From contig JAFAJR010000127.1 of the NCBI GenBank assembly GCA_019236085.1, positions 1 through 7,433 of the forward strand: a stretch of DNA of 7,433 bases. Reading direction: 5' to 3'. Below, piece after piece: positions 1 through 6,807 of this stretch. Origin of the DNA: Candidatus Dormiibacterota bacterium (lineage in GTDB: Bacteria; Chloroflexota; Dormibacteria; Aeolococcales; Aeolococcaceae). Positions within the stretch are counted from its first letter, which is position 1. Every line of letters starts with the position of its first letter. A program made the translations under genes and the position numbers. Under the pieces are notes generated by a model. That model worked only from the letters and a program-made list of their open reading frames with translations, was not told where the DNA came from and made no database searches.

Positions 1-986
1 ACGCCTGTGGCGAGGAGGACGACAGCAACCGCCCACACCGTGTGCAGGGGCGCGAGCACCAGCTCCATGGCGGAAAACACTGCAGCGGCAGCCAGCAGGA
101 GACGCATGCTCGCCCTTCCCAGGGACGCCGACATGAGCGCGCCGGCGAGCGCGCCTGCGCCGAACACGGCCGACAGCATGCCGAACACCTGCGGCCCGGC
201 GTCGAGCGTCTTCGACGTCAGCACCGGCAGCAGCACGTTGAAGTTGATGCCGATCGTGGCGATGACCAGCATCATCAGCAGCACGCGGCGGATCACGTCG
301 TGGTTCCAGGCGAACACCAATCCTTCGCCGGCGCCGCGCAGCACGTTGCGGCCGGTGGCGCGGCCCACCGTGTACAGCTCGCTCTCGCGCATCAGGACGA
401 GCGCGGCGATGACTGCGAGAAAGCTCAGCGCGTTCACCAGGAAACACAGCCCCACACCGGCCACTGCGATCACCACGCCGGCAATGGCCGGGCCCACGAT
501 GCGCGACGCATTGAACAGCGATGAGTTGAGGGCTATCGCGTTGGGCAGCTCGTCACGCCCCACCATCTGGATGGTGAAGGACTGGCGCACCGGGGTGTCC
601 AGCACCGTGATGCAGCCGTATGCCACGGCCAGCACATACACCTCCCACACAGCCGCATGGTTCGACAGCGCAAGTCCGGCGAGCGCTCCGGCGGTGAGCA
701 TGTACGCGGTCTGCGTGCCGATCATCAGGGCGCGCTGGTTGACGCGGTCCGCCACGGTGCCGCCGAACAGCCCGAGCAGGCCGTAAGGCCCGAACTGACA
801 CACGGCGAGCAAGCCGACAGCCAGCGGCGAATGCGTCAGCTCGACGATGAGCCACGCCTGGGCGACGTTCTGCATCCACGTGCCGCTGATGGAGATCGTC
901 TGACCGGCGAAGTAGAGCCGGTAATTGCGGTGGCGGCGCAGGCTGGCGAAGGTCCTCGCCGAAGCTGCCGAGACTCCCAGGCTCAC
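1..986 (-). CDS. MFS exporter, MFS_3/EntS-like (3' part cut off by the window edge)
   Basis: Integral membrane transporter of the major facilitator superfamily, probably a proton-coupled drug or metabolite exporter; the substrate is unknown. About 328 residues are visible and the C-terminus lies beyond the window. After a short basic N-terminus (RRHRNYRLYFAGQ, residues 17-29) comes GTWMQNVAQAW (35-45), typical of the MFS_3/EntS-like branch. The loop after TM2 carries MFS motif A, GGTVADRVNQR (75-85). Further hydrophobic segments follow, with the family-type DTPVRQSF stretch between them; about nine or ten of the usual twelve helices can be seen. The GTG start at 984-986 overlaps the stop of the MarR gene as GTGA, which indicates translational coupling. 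The first in-frame ATG, residue 38, lies inside the conserved first helix and is too late. No clear Shine-Dalgarno is present. Expression is probably controlled by the co-transcribed MarR repressor. Confidence 0.9.
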   Translation of the reverse strand, partial: MSLGVSAASARTFASLRRHRNYRLYFAGQTISISGTWMQNVAQAWLIVELTHSPLAVGLLAVCQFGPYGLLGLFGGTVADRVNQRALMIGTQTAYMLTAGALAGLALSNHAAVWEVYVLAVAYGCITVLDTPVRQSFTIQMVGRDELPNAIALNSSLFNASRIVGPAIAGVVIAVAGVGLCFLVNALSFLAVIAALVLMRESELYTVGRATGRNVLRGAGEGLVFAWNHDVIRRVLLMMLVIATIGINFNVLLPVLTSKTLDAGPQVFGMLSAVFGAGALAGALMSASLGRASMRLLLAAAAVFSAMELVLAPLHTVWAVAVVLLATG

Positions 987-1429
987 TGGCGGTGCACCAG
1001 CGCCCTCAGCGGTTCAACGGCGGCGGACAGCAGCTGACGCTGGTCCTCGGTGAGCGCCTCGAGCTGCGACGACAACCATGCCGTCCGGCGCGAGCGAACG
1101 GTGCGGAGCACGCGGCTGCCCTTGGGCGTGACGGTGAGACCGACCCGGCGCCGGTCGCCGTCCTCCTCCCGCAGCCGGGTGACGAACCCAGCTGCCTCCA
1201 GACGGTCGAGGTGCACGCTCACCGACGGCGACGACATGCCCTCACGCGCCGCCAGCTCCGCAACGCCGATTCCCGGCCGGTCGCAGATCGCCGACAGCAT
1301 CGAGATCTGCCCCGGGGAGATGCCCTGCGCATGCGCCTCGCGGCGCAGGTGACGGTTGATGTGCAGCAGCACCGGCCGCAGGCGGTTGGCCAGGTCGACG
1401 GATGTCTCCGGCGCGGTGGCGAGGCTCAT
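983..1429 (-). CDS. MarR-family transcriptional regulator
   Basis: Winged helix-turn-helix repressor of 148 residues, the normal MarR size, acting as a dimer in the cytoplasm. GISPGQISMLSAI (36-48) opens the DNA-binding domain. VAELAAREGMSSPSVSVHLDRLEAAG (56-81, read in segments) is the helix-turn-helix, with the recognition helix near 66-80. EEDGDRRRVGLTVTPKG (88-104) is the beta wing with the DxRxxxLxLT pattern of the family. Terminal helices would form the dimer interface. An upstream in-frame ATG at 1469-1471 would give 162 residues, but the -35 and -10 boxes lie between it and the ATG at 1427-1429, so the later start fits better, probably leaderless. The gene overlaps the MFS gene by 4 bp, so self-regulation plus control of efflux is the natural reading. 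The inducer is unknown. Confidence 0.93.
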   Translation of the reverse strand: MSLATAPETSVDLANRLRPVLLHINRHLRREAHAQGISPGQISMLSAICDRPGIGVAELAAREGMSSPSVSVHLDRLEAAGFVTRLREEDGDRRRVGLTVTPKGSRVLRTVRSRRTAWLSSQLEALTEDQRQLLSAAVEPLRALVHRQ

Positions 1430-1435
1430 GAAATG

Positions 1436-1464
1436 ATTATATAGGCTAACTACCTTCAGGGCAA
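1436..1464 (-). promoter_or_regulatory. sigma70-type promoter of the marR-MFS operon
   Basis: Read on the minus strand, TTGCCC (1459-1464) serves as the -35 and TATAAT (1436-1441), a perfect consensus, as the -10, separated by exactly 17 nt. Only 6 nt (CATTTC) separate the -10 from the ATG at 1429, so transcription should begin at or next to the start codon, giving a leaderless mRNA. This is the best promoter in the window and stands out as an AT-rich island in GC-rich DNA. Confidence 0.8.
1438..1452. promoter_or_regulatory. candidate MarR operator (imperfect palindrome)
   Basis: The 15-bp element TAGTTAGCCTATATA (minus strand) is a palindrome around a central base at 1445, with 5 of 7 arm pairs matching. 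It overlaps the -10 box and part of the spacer, where a bound MarR dimer would block RNA polymerase. Self-repression from such sites is common in the family; assigning this site to this repressor is inference. Confidence 0.5.
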
Positions 1465-1510
1465 CGGGCATGCTGCAGCCGTTGTGTGGGAAGCGCTGCT
1501 GTCGAGCGGC

Positions 1511-3424
1511 TCAGGAGAGGTTGGCGATGTCGAGCGGGGGAAGCTGCTCCTCAGCCTCGATGCCCAGCACCCGCCGGAAGAACAGCAGCTGCGCTTCGGC
1601 AGAGCGCTGGATGTTCGCCGCCTGGCGGAAGCCGTGCTGCTCGCCGGCGAAGCCGACATACGCCACCACCCGGCCCGCTTCGCGCAGCGCCACCACCATG
1701 GTCTCCGCCTGGTTGGGCGGGACGATGGGATCGTCGAGCCCCTGCAGCAGCAGCAGCGGCTTGCGCACCTGGTCGATGAAATGGATAGGCGAGCGGTCGT
1801 GGTAGCGCCGCTGCTCTTCGGGGTACGGCCCCACCATGTGGTCGAAGTAGCGCGCCTCGAACTTATGCGTGTCGGCGACCAGCAGCTCGAGGTCCGAGAT
1901 GCCGAACAGGCTCGCGCCAGCGGCGAAGACGTTGTGGAAGGTCATGGCGCACAGCACGATGTAACCGCCCGCGCTGCCACCCTCGATGAGCAGCCGCTCA
2001 GGGTCCGCCGCCCCGGTGCGCGCCAGGTGCTGGGCCGCGGCGACGCAGTCGCCCACGTCGACGATGCCCTGCTGCCCGTTCAGCCGCCGCCGGTACTCCC
2101 GGCCGTAGCCCACGCTGCCGCCGTAGTCGACATCGACGAAGGCGAACCCGCGGCTGGTCCAGAACTGCACCGACGCGCTGAGCGCCGGCGTGGTGGCGGA
2201 CGTCGGCCCGCCGTGCGCTCTGACCAGCAGCGGGGGCAGCTCGCCCTGCGGCGCGTCCACACGGTGGTTGCGCGGCGGGTAGTAGTAGGCGTACGCCGTG
2301 GCGCCGCCCTGGCCGGGAAAGGTGATGGGCTGTGCCACCGACAGCACCTCGTCAGGGACTGCCACCTCGCTGGACCGGCGCAGCACCTCGCTCTGGCCGG
2401 ACTGCGGGTCGACGCTCACCACGCTGGTGGGAAGCGCCGGGCCGCCCGCCAGCAGCAGCAGCTCAGGACCGGAGGCGACCACGGCGCCGTCGATGTCCGT
2501 GAAGGGCACTTCCAGCTTCCGCTTCCTTCCAGCGGCGTCGACGATCCACAGCTCCCAGACCCCCTCGCGGGCGCCGCCGACCGCCACAGACCCGTCGGCA
2601 AGGAACGCGTACGTCGTCAGGCGGAACACCCAGGCCGGCACGCCGCAGTCCGCGTCGATGGGAAGCAGGTTCTCGCCGCCGCCGGCTGCGTCGCGGTACA
2701 GGTTCCACCAGCCGCTGCGGTCCGAGACGTAGTGCAGCACCCCGTCCGGCGACCACTCAGGCTGGAAGATCGACTCGTCAATCCCACCGGCAACCAGTAG
2801 CGGGTCGATGGCAGCGCCCTCTCCGTCGAGGCCGGCGACCCACAGCTCGCAGCCGTCCCAGGGCATGTTGGGGTTGTCCCAGCAGAGCCAGGCCACGCGG
2901 CTGCCGTCCGGGCTGAACCGCGGGCTGGAGTAGAAGTCATGGCCCGACGCGAAGCGGATGACCTCCCCGTTGCGCAGGCTGACGCTGCCCAGCTGGTTCA
3001 CCACGGCAGACCCCCGGTGGTCTTCGGTGACGGCCAGCAGGCGTTCTCGCGCCGGGTCGAAGACCATGTCGGCGAAGCGGAGTCCGTCGCTCGCCTGGGT
3101 CAGCGGCGTGGCGCGCCCGTCCTCGATGCGATACAGCCGTCCGTCGCCGGCGTTGCTGAAGCAGACGCGGCCGTTGGAGACCGCGAATGCACCTCCGCCG
3201 TACTCGTGGACCCAGGTCCGCGCCGAGTGGTTGGGCGGCAGCACGTCTTCGATCCGATCGCCCCGGCGCCGGACCACCACGCAGCGGCCCTGCTCCGCAG
3301 GCCGCCCCTCTATCCAGTACGCGTCGTTGCCGTCGGCAATGAGGTCGGCGAGGCGCACGCTGCCCGCCGCCACCTCGGCAGCTCCGAGGGGTGACGGCCA
3401 GGCACCGTAGGGGATAGTTGCCAT
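1511..3424 (-). CDS. S9-family serine peptidase (dipeptidyl/acylaminoacyl-peptidase-like)
   Basis: Serine peptidase of the prolyl-oligopeptidase family S9, 637 residues, a normal length. The N-terminal part, about 1-370, is a WD-like beta-propeller that would screen substrates; it contains HEYGGG (73-78), seen in many bacterial S9 enzymes. The C-terminal alpha/beta hydrolase domain has HGGP (404-407, oxyanion region), a GYGREYRR stretch starting at 439, nucleophile Ser484 in GGSAGGY, Asp565 in GLDDPIV and His597 in GEQHGF. The triad is therefore complete. No signal peptide is visible, so it should be cytoplasmic and release short peptides or blocked N-terminal residues; exact specificity cannot be read. 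The ATG lies 2 nt after the stop of the upstream small membrane-protein gene, with no clear Shine-Dalgarno, which suggests translation coupled to that gene. Runs of CAG/CTG bases inside it simply encode Leu stretches. Confidence 0.93.
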   Translation of the reverse strand: MATIPYGAWPSPLGAAEVAAGSVRLADLIADGNDAYWIEGRPAEQGRCVVVRRRGDRIEDVLPPNHSARTWVHEYGGGAFAVSNGRVCFSNAGDGRLYRIEDGRATPLTQASDGLRFADMVFDPARERLLAVTEDHRGSAVVNQLGSVSLRNGEVIRFASGHDFYSSPRFSPDGSRVAWLCWDNPNMPWDGCELWVAGLDGEGAAIDPLLVAGGIDESIFQPEWSPDGVLHYVSDRSGWWNLYRDAAGGGENLLPIDADCGVPAWVFRLTTYAFLADGSVAVGGAREGVWELWIVDAAGRKRKLEVPFTDIDGAVVASGPELLLLAGGPALPTSVVSVDPQSGQSEVLRRSSEVAVPDEVLSVAQPITFPGQGGATAYAYYYPPRNHRVDAPQGELPPLLVRAHGGPTSATTPALSASVQFWTSRGFAFVDVDYGGSVGYGREYRRRLNGQQGIVDVGDCVAAAQHLARTGAADPERLLIEGGSAGGYIVLCAMTFHNVFAAGASLFGISDLELLVADTHKFEARYFDHMVGPYPEEQRRYHDRSPIHFIDQVRKPLLLLQGLDDPIVPPNQAETMVVALREAGRVVAYVGFAGEQHGFRQAANIQRSAEAQLLFFRRVLGIEAEEQLPPLDIANLS

Positions 3425-3426
3425 GG

Positions 3427-3753
3427 TCAGCGGCGGCGCAGGCAGTCGGCCAGCACGGCTGCGCTCAGCGCGGAGCCGAGGAAGATACGGGGCGCGGCCA
3501 CGCCACGGCGCAGGTGCGCCGCCAGAATCGCCAGGTTGCCGCTGAGCGCGACCCCGGCAAGGGCGAGAGTGGCAGCTGACGGCGGACCGTCAGCCTCGTA
3601 GCAGGTCCGGGTGGCGAGAGTCGACCACAGAACCAGGAACGCGACGCTGCCGGCGGCCCTTCCCGGTGCGCTGCGGAACATCCCGGACCGCCGGGCGAGG
3701 AAGAGGGCGGTGTCGGCGCTGCCGGCGAGGGCCGCCGGAAACGCGGCGTTCAT
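3427..3753 (-). CDS. Small membrane protein of unknown function
   Basis: This 108-residue protein matches no family I recognise. It is rich in Ala and Leu and seems to hold about three membrane-spanning segments, near residues 32-49, 57-79 and 90-105, with a milder hydrophobic N-terminus. It ends in a basic RRR tail and has two Cys, one in a short polar loop (TCYEADGPP, 50-58) and one near the C-terminus. Third codon positions are strongly G/C, as in neighbouring genes, which supports real coding. The ATG at 3751-3753 follows the deacetylase stop by 4 nt, and its own stop is 2 nt before the peptidase ATG, so it sits as the middle gene of a three-gene transcript. The reading frame remains open upstream, antiparallel to nothing but inside the deacetylase gene, so the upstream part is rejected. 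A role as a membrane partner of its neighbours is only a guess. Confidence 0.68.
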   Translation of the reverse strand: MNAAFPAALAGSADTALFLARRSGMFRSAPGRAAGSVAFLVLWSTLATRTCYEADGPPSAATLALAGVALSGNLAILAAHLRRGVAAPRIFLGSALSAAVLADCLRRR

Positions 3754-3757
3754 CGCG

Positions 3758-4477
3758 TCAGCCCGTCCGCACCAGCTGGAACACCTCCGCGCTGCGCCCC
3801 TCGCCGAGGCCGCTTGCCGCCGCATTGGCCGACGCCCAGGTCCGGATGCGTTCCTCGAGCGACTCCCAGTCGTCGTACTGGCTGCGATGGCAGCGCAGCG
3901 CCTCGAGCTTGCGGTCGATGGTGTCGGTGACGTCCACCACCTGGTCGGTCTGGCCGGCACCGCCCATGATCCACGTCTCAGCGACGGTCCAGGGTTCGAG
4001 ACCCTCGGCCAGCAGCTCGGGATGGGCGAACGGATTGCGCGCATCCGGATACACCGCGCACAGCGCGGCCTCACCCGCTGCGAGGTGGTCGGGATGGCTG
4101 GCGAAGATGCGGGTGAAGTTGCGCAGTGGCGACTGCACCATGACCCGCTGCGGCTGCTTGGTCCGAATCACCCGCGAGATGTCCCGCCTGAGCTCGATCG
4201 ACGGTGTGACCCGGCCGTCGGGGAAGCCGAGGAATGTGATGTCCGAAACGCCGACCGCCTGGCCGGCAGCTGTCTGTTCCTGGCGGCGCAACCGGGCCAC
4301 GTCCGCCCTCGGCGCTGAACGATCAGAGCCGCCAGCCTCTCCGTCGGTGACGATGCAGTACATCACCTCGATGCCCTGCGACGTCCAGAGCGCGGTTGTG
4401 GCGGCGCAACCGAAGTCGCAGTCGTCGGGATGGGCGACGACGACGAGCACGCGCCGGATCGGCTCCTCCTCGGTCAC
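3758..4477 (-). CDS. PIG-L/LmbE-family zinc-dependent deacetylase
   Basis: Predicted metal-dependent N-deacetylase of the PIG-L family, which includes MshB and Mca of mycothiol metabolism and GlcNAc-PI deacetylase. From the chosen GTG start it has 239 residues. The N-terminal strand VLVVVAHPDD (10-19) carries the hallmark HPDD: His16 and Asp19 as zinc ligands and Asp18 as probable general base. SHPDH (127-131) supplies the third zinc ligand, His131, and a second catalytic His128; assignments follow the MshB pattern. VTDGEAGG (43-50) is also typical. No signal peptide is seen. It differs from MshB in size and has no mycothiol-specific feature I can identify, so the substrate is left open. An ATG at 4588 is possible but would place 37 residues antisense across the nitrobindin start; GTG 4475-4477 puts the family core right at the N-terminus. 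It heads the deacetylase-membrane protein-peptidase set. Confidence 0.9.
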   Translation of the reverse strand: MTEEEPIRRVLVVVAHPDDCDFGCAATTALWTSQGIEVMYCIVTDGEAGGSDRSAPRADVARLRRQEQTAAGQAVGVSDITFLGFPDGRVTPSIELRRDISRVIRTKQPQRVMVQSPLRNFTRIFASHPDHLAAGEAALCAVYPDARNPFAHPELLAEGLEPWTVAETWIMGGAGQTDQVVDVTDTIDRKLEALRCHRSQYDDWESLEERIRTWASANAAASGLGEGRSAEVFQLVRTG

Positions 4478-4538
4478 GAGTCCGCGATGGTGCCAGACCA
4501 GCACCGAAGCGCGCACTGCGCTGTCTAGACTGCTGAAA
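4478..4538. promoter_or_regulatory. Divergent intergenic region with candidate -10 for the nitrobindin operon
   Basis: These 61 bp separate two divergent operons, so promoters for both should lie here or just inside the genes. On the plus strand TAGACT (4526-4531) fits the TAnnnT form of an actinobacterial -10 and sits 7 nt before the GTG at 4539, as for a leaderless mRNA; no good -35 is seen. The -10 overlaps the perfect 8-bp palindrome GTCTAGAC (4523-4530), which offers a similar TAGACA to the minus strand. No equally good -10 directly precedes the deacetylase GTG. Confidence 0.45.
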
Positions 4539-5015
4539 GTGAGCGAGCCGGCGGCGTCCCCGGAGCTCGGGCAATTGCGCATGCTCATCGGGGAGTGGGA
4601 GGGATCCGGTGTCGGGTCGTGGGCCGGCGGCGCCCCGTTTCGCTACGAGGAACACTGCAGCTTCCGTCACACCGGCAAACCGCACCTCGTGTACCGCCAG
4701 CGCACGCGCGCTGTGGACGATGGCAGGCCGTTGCACGGCGAGAGCGGGTACTTGCGTGCCTGCGGCGGCAACGACGTCGAGCTGGTGCTGGCGCACCCCA
4801 TCGGCGTCGCTGAGGTGGAGGTCGGAGCCTGGGACGGTGCGACACTCAGGCTGCGCACACATTCCGTGCAGATCGCGCCGTCGGCGAAGCGCGTCACGAT
4901 GCTGGAGCGGGACATGGATGTCGAAGGCGACGTGCTGCACTACGTGCTGCGCATGTCGACTGATGGGACAGCTGCCGTGCAGCACCTCGAAGCAACGTTG
5001 CGGCGACTGGGCTGA
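4539..5015 (+). CDS. Nitrobindin-like heme-binding beta-barrel protein (FABP/DUF1794 family)
   Basis: A 158-residue lipocalin-like beta-barrel of the nitrobindin family, cytoplasmic proteins that bind ferric heme and can isomerise peroxynitrite. Residues 13-26 (LRMLIGEWEGSGVG) match the family opening GxWxGxGxG; FRYEEHCSF (34-42), GKPHLVYRQRT (46-56), LHGESGYLR (65-73) and AHPIGVAEVEVG (85-96) follow in the expected order. The C-terminal QHLEATLRR (148-156) puts His149 where nitrobindins have the proximal heme ligand. One departure: the YP that usually follows GxGxG is SWAG here (27-30), which may alter the heme-pocket rim. The GTG start at 4539 fits the usual N-terminal length and lies 7 nt after a -10-like box. 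Its stop overlaps the next start by one base (TGATG), so it leads a three-gene operon. Heme binding is inferred from the family. Confidence 0.88.
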   Translation: MSEPAASPELGQLRMLIGEWEGSGVGSWAGGAPFRYEEHCSFRHTGKPHLVYRQRTRAVDDGRPLHGESGYLRACGGNDVELVLAHPIGVAEVEVGAWDGATLRLRTHSVQIAPSAKRVTMLERDMDVEGDVLHYVLRMSTDGTAAVQHLEATLRRLG

Positions 5016-5953
5016 TGCGCGTCCCCGGCCCTGGTCTGATCACCCGCGCAGTCGCAGGACCCATGCCCTTCGCGCCACGCCGCTCACCGCTCACCGACCC
5101 CACGCCGGATGCGGGTCTATTCGGTCCCGGGTCGGTGACCTGGCGCGTGATGCGCGAGCCGTTCCTCATCATGGCGGCGGGGCGCGCGCTGCTCATGCAG
5201 GCCGCCAACCCGCTGGTGGCGCAGGGCGCCATCGACCACAGCAACTTCAACACCGACCCCTACGGCCGCTTCGAACGCACAGTGCTCTGGGTGACGCTGG
5301 TCAGCTTCGGGACGACGTCAGAGGCCCGCAAGGTCACGCGCGATGTCAACCGCCTGCATCGCCGCGTGACGGGAACGGTTCCGGAGGTGCACGCCACCCG
5401 GCAACACCCCGCCGGCACGGAGTACAGCGCGGCTGCGCAGCCCCTGCTGCGCTGGGTCCACGCATCGTTTGTCGACACCATGCTCGTGGCGCACGACGCG
5501 CTGGTCGGCGGACTCAGCGAGCATGACCGCGATTGCTTCGTCCGCGAATGGGACTCGGTGGCAGCGCTGATGAAGCTTCGCGAGGGATCGACCTGGCGCA
5601 CCGCAGCAGCGCTGCGGGCCTACGTCCGCCGCGAGCTCACTCGTGGCGGTGCAGTTCCCGGTGAGGGGTCGCGCCACGTGGCGGAAACCGTGCTGCATCC
5701 TCCAGTGGCGTCGCCGTGGATGCAGCCCGGCATGGAGCTGCTGTCCTTCATCTCCTCCGGGCTGCTGCCTGCGGAGCTGCGCGATGCTTACGGTGTCAGC
5801 TGGACACCTGCACATGCAGCGGCGCATGCCGCGGCTCTGCTGGCGATGCGCTCAGCACGGCGCGCGCTGCCTCGTCGCGGACGCATCTCCCCGGTGTACG
5901 ACCGCGCCATGTCGCGCATCGAAGGCCGCTGGCCGGCTGCATCCGCAGCATGA
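5015..5953 (+). CDS. MpaB/DUF2236-family protein, putative heme-dependent oxygenase
   Basis: A 312-residue alpha-helical protein of the DUF2236 family, also named oxygenase MpaB-like, related to the latex-clearing rubber oxygenase Lcp and fungal MpaB, which cleaves an isoprenoid chain. Visible family signatures are LFGPGSVTWRV (35-45), LLMQAANPLVAQG (59-71), PYGRFERT (82-89), DVNRLHRRVTG (110-120) and LLRWVHAS (144-151). His115 and His149 are the most conserved-looking His and are candidates for heme coordination or catalysis; this is inference. No signal peptide is obvious; the N-terminus may just be a loose arm. ATG 5015-5017 overlaps the nitrobindin stop by one base; ATG 5063 (residue 17) is an alternative start. 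The stop overlaps the lipase start as ATGA. Most family members have no known substrate. Confidence 0.85.
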   Translation: MRVPGPGLITRAVAGPMPFAPRRSPLTDPTPDAGLFGPGSVTWRVMREPFLIMAAGRALLMQAANPLVAQGAIDHSNFNTDPYGRFERTVLWVTLVSFGTTSEARKVTRDVNRLHRRVTGTVPEVHATRQHPAGTEYSAAAQPLLRWVHASFVDTMLVAHDALVGGLSEHDRDCFVREWDSVAALMKLREGSTWRTAAALRAYVRRELTRGGAVPGEGSRHVAETVLHPPVASPWMQPGMELLSFISSGLLPAELRDAYGVSWTPAHAAAHAAALLAMRSARRALPRRGRISPVYDRAMSRIEGRWPAASAA

Positions 5954-6789
5954 CCGTTCTCGAGAGCACCCTTTCGTCGCCGGCCGGAGCCGACATCCAT
6001 GTCCGCTCATGGACGGCGGACACAGAGCCGACGGCGGTGATCGTCATCGCTCACGGGTTCGCAGAGCACGGCGGACGTTACGCCGCGCTCGCTCAACGCC
6101 TCAACGCACAGGGCTGGAGCGTGGTGGCCGCCGATCACCGCGGTCACGGCCGCTCGTCAGGAAAGCGGCGGAGCATCCGCTCGTTCGGCGAATACGTCGC
6201 TGACCTGCATGCCGTGATCGAGCAGTCACGGCGCGACGAGGTTCCCGTAGTACTGCTGGGCCACAGCATGGGCGGGCTCGTGGCATTGGTGTACGCGCTC
6301 GGCCACGAGTCCTTGCTGCACGCGCTCGTGCTGTCGGCGCCGGCAGCCTGCCCGGGAAGGGTTTCACGCGTCACCCTGCTCAGCGGCCGCGTCGTCTCGC
6401 GCATCGCGCCGGATGCGGGCGTGCTACGCCTGCCGCTGCAGCGCATCAGCCGAGATCCTGCCGTCGTCGACCAATACATGCGGGATCCGCTGGTCTCGGT
6501 GGGTCCGATGCGAGCCCGTCTCGGTGCCGAGATGCTCGACGCCATGGCTCGCGTGGACCATGAGCTGCCGCGGTTGCGCCTCCCGCTGCTGGCGATGCAG
6601 GGTGTCGAGGACGGGTTGGTGGTGCCCGGCTGCGCCCGCCACGTCTACGAGCTGGCGGGATCTCCCGACAAGACGCTGCGCGAGTACCCCGGCCTCTGGC
6701 ACGAGATCTTCAACGAACCCGAGCGAGATGTTGTCATCAATGACCTGATCTCGTGGCTCCGCTGGCACGTCGCGACCGCCGGAGGCTGA
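5950..6789 (+). CDS. Alpha/beta hydrolase, monoacylglycerol-lipase-like (serine lipase/lysophospholipase)
   Basis: A 279-residue alpha/beta hydrolase of the monoacylglycerol lipase/lysophospholipase type (Hydrolase_4), predicted to cleave monoacyl glycerides or related esters. HGFAEHGGRY (35-44) holds the oxyanion HG and the family-typical EHGGRY; ADHRGHGRSSG (61-71) is also diagnostic. The nucleophile is Ser106 in GHSMGG (104-109), the acid Asp221 in GVEDGLVVP (218-226), and the base His251 in YPGLWHEIFNE (246-256), so the triad is complete. A lid/cap region spans about 135-205. No signal peptide is seen. The ATG at 5950 overlaps the previous stop by 4 bp (ATGA), indicating translational coupling as third gene of the operon. 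An open frame extends upstream of this ATG but only across the MpaB-like gene. The gene ends 18 nt before the 3' end of a convergent tRNA, with no clear terminator hairpin between. Confidence 0.93.
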   Translation: MTVLESTLSSPAGADIHVRSWTADTEPTAVIVIAHGFAEHGGRYAALAQRLNAQGWSVVAADHRGHGRSSGKRRSIRSFGEYVADLHAVIEQSRRDEVPVVLLGHSMGGLVALVYALGHESLLHALVLSAPAACPGRVSRVTLLSGRVVSRIAPDAGVLRLPLQRISRDPAVVDQYMRDPLVSVGPMRARLGAEMLDAMARVDHELPRLRLPLLAMQGVEDGLVVPGCARHVYELAGSPDKTLREYPGLWHEIFNEPERDVVINDLISWLRWHVATAGG

Positions 6790-6807
6790 GGACGTGTGCG
6801 CGGAGGA

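Noticed and set aside
7..786. Plus-strand open frame of 259 codons at the left edge
   Set aside because: Ser/Thr/Ala-rich translation with no family match; the opposite strand encodes a clear MFS transporter with motif A.
1436..1454. Resemblance to a DtxR/IdeR iron box upstream of marR (AGGCTAAC core)
   Set aside because: Only 10 of 19 positions match the consensus, all but two in one block, so the other half-site is missing; the local palindrome fits a MarR operator better.
1430..1510. Possible terminator between the peptidase stop and marR
   Set aside because: No stem of useful length followed by a T-run was found on the minus strand; only short AGCGCT-type self-complementarity.
1741..1758. 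CAG triplet run resembling a microsatellite
   Set aside because: On the coding strand it encodes the Leu-rich strand (LLLLQG) just before the catalytic Asp of the peptidase; similar CAG runs near 2450 also encode Leu.
1484..2800. Long plus-strand open frame (438 codons) opposite the S9 peptidase
   Set aside because: It is a GC-driven antisense shadow: composition is Arg/Ala/His/Gln-rich with no recognisable motif, while the minus strand encodes a peptidase with an intact triad.
3666..4538. Long plus-strand extension in frame with the nitrobindin gene
   Set aside because: It runs antisense through the deacetylase and membrane-protein genes and has low-complexity Ser/Arg composition; the nitrobindin domain begins only after 4539.
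5716..5949. Upstream extension in frame with the lipase gene
   Set aside because: This stretch codes for the MpaB-like protein in another frame; the lipase fold starts at ATG 5950 with a typical ATGA overlap.
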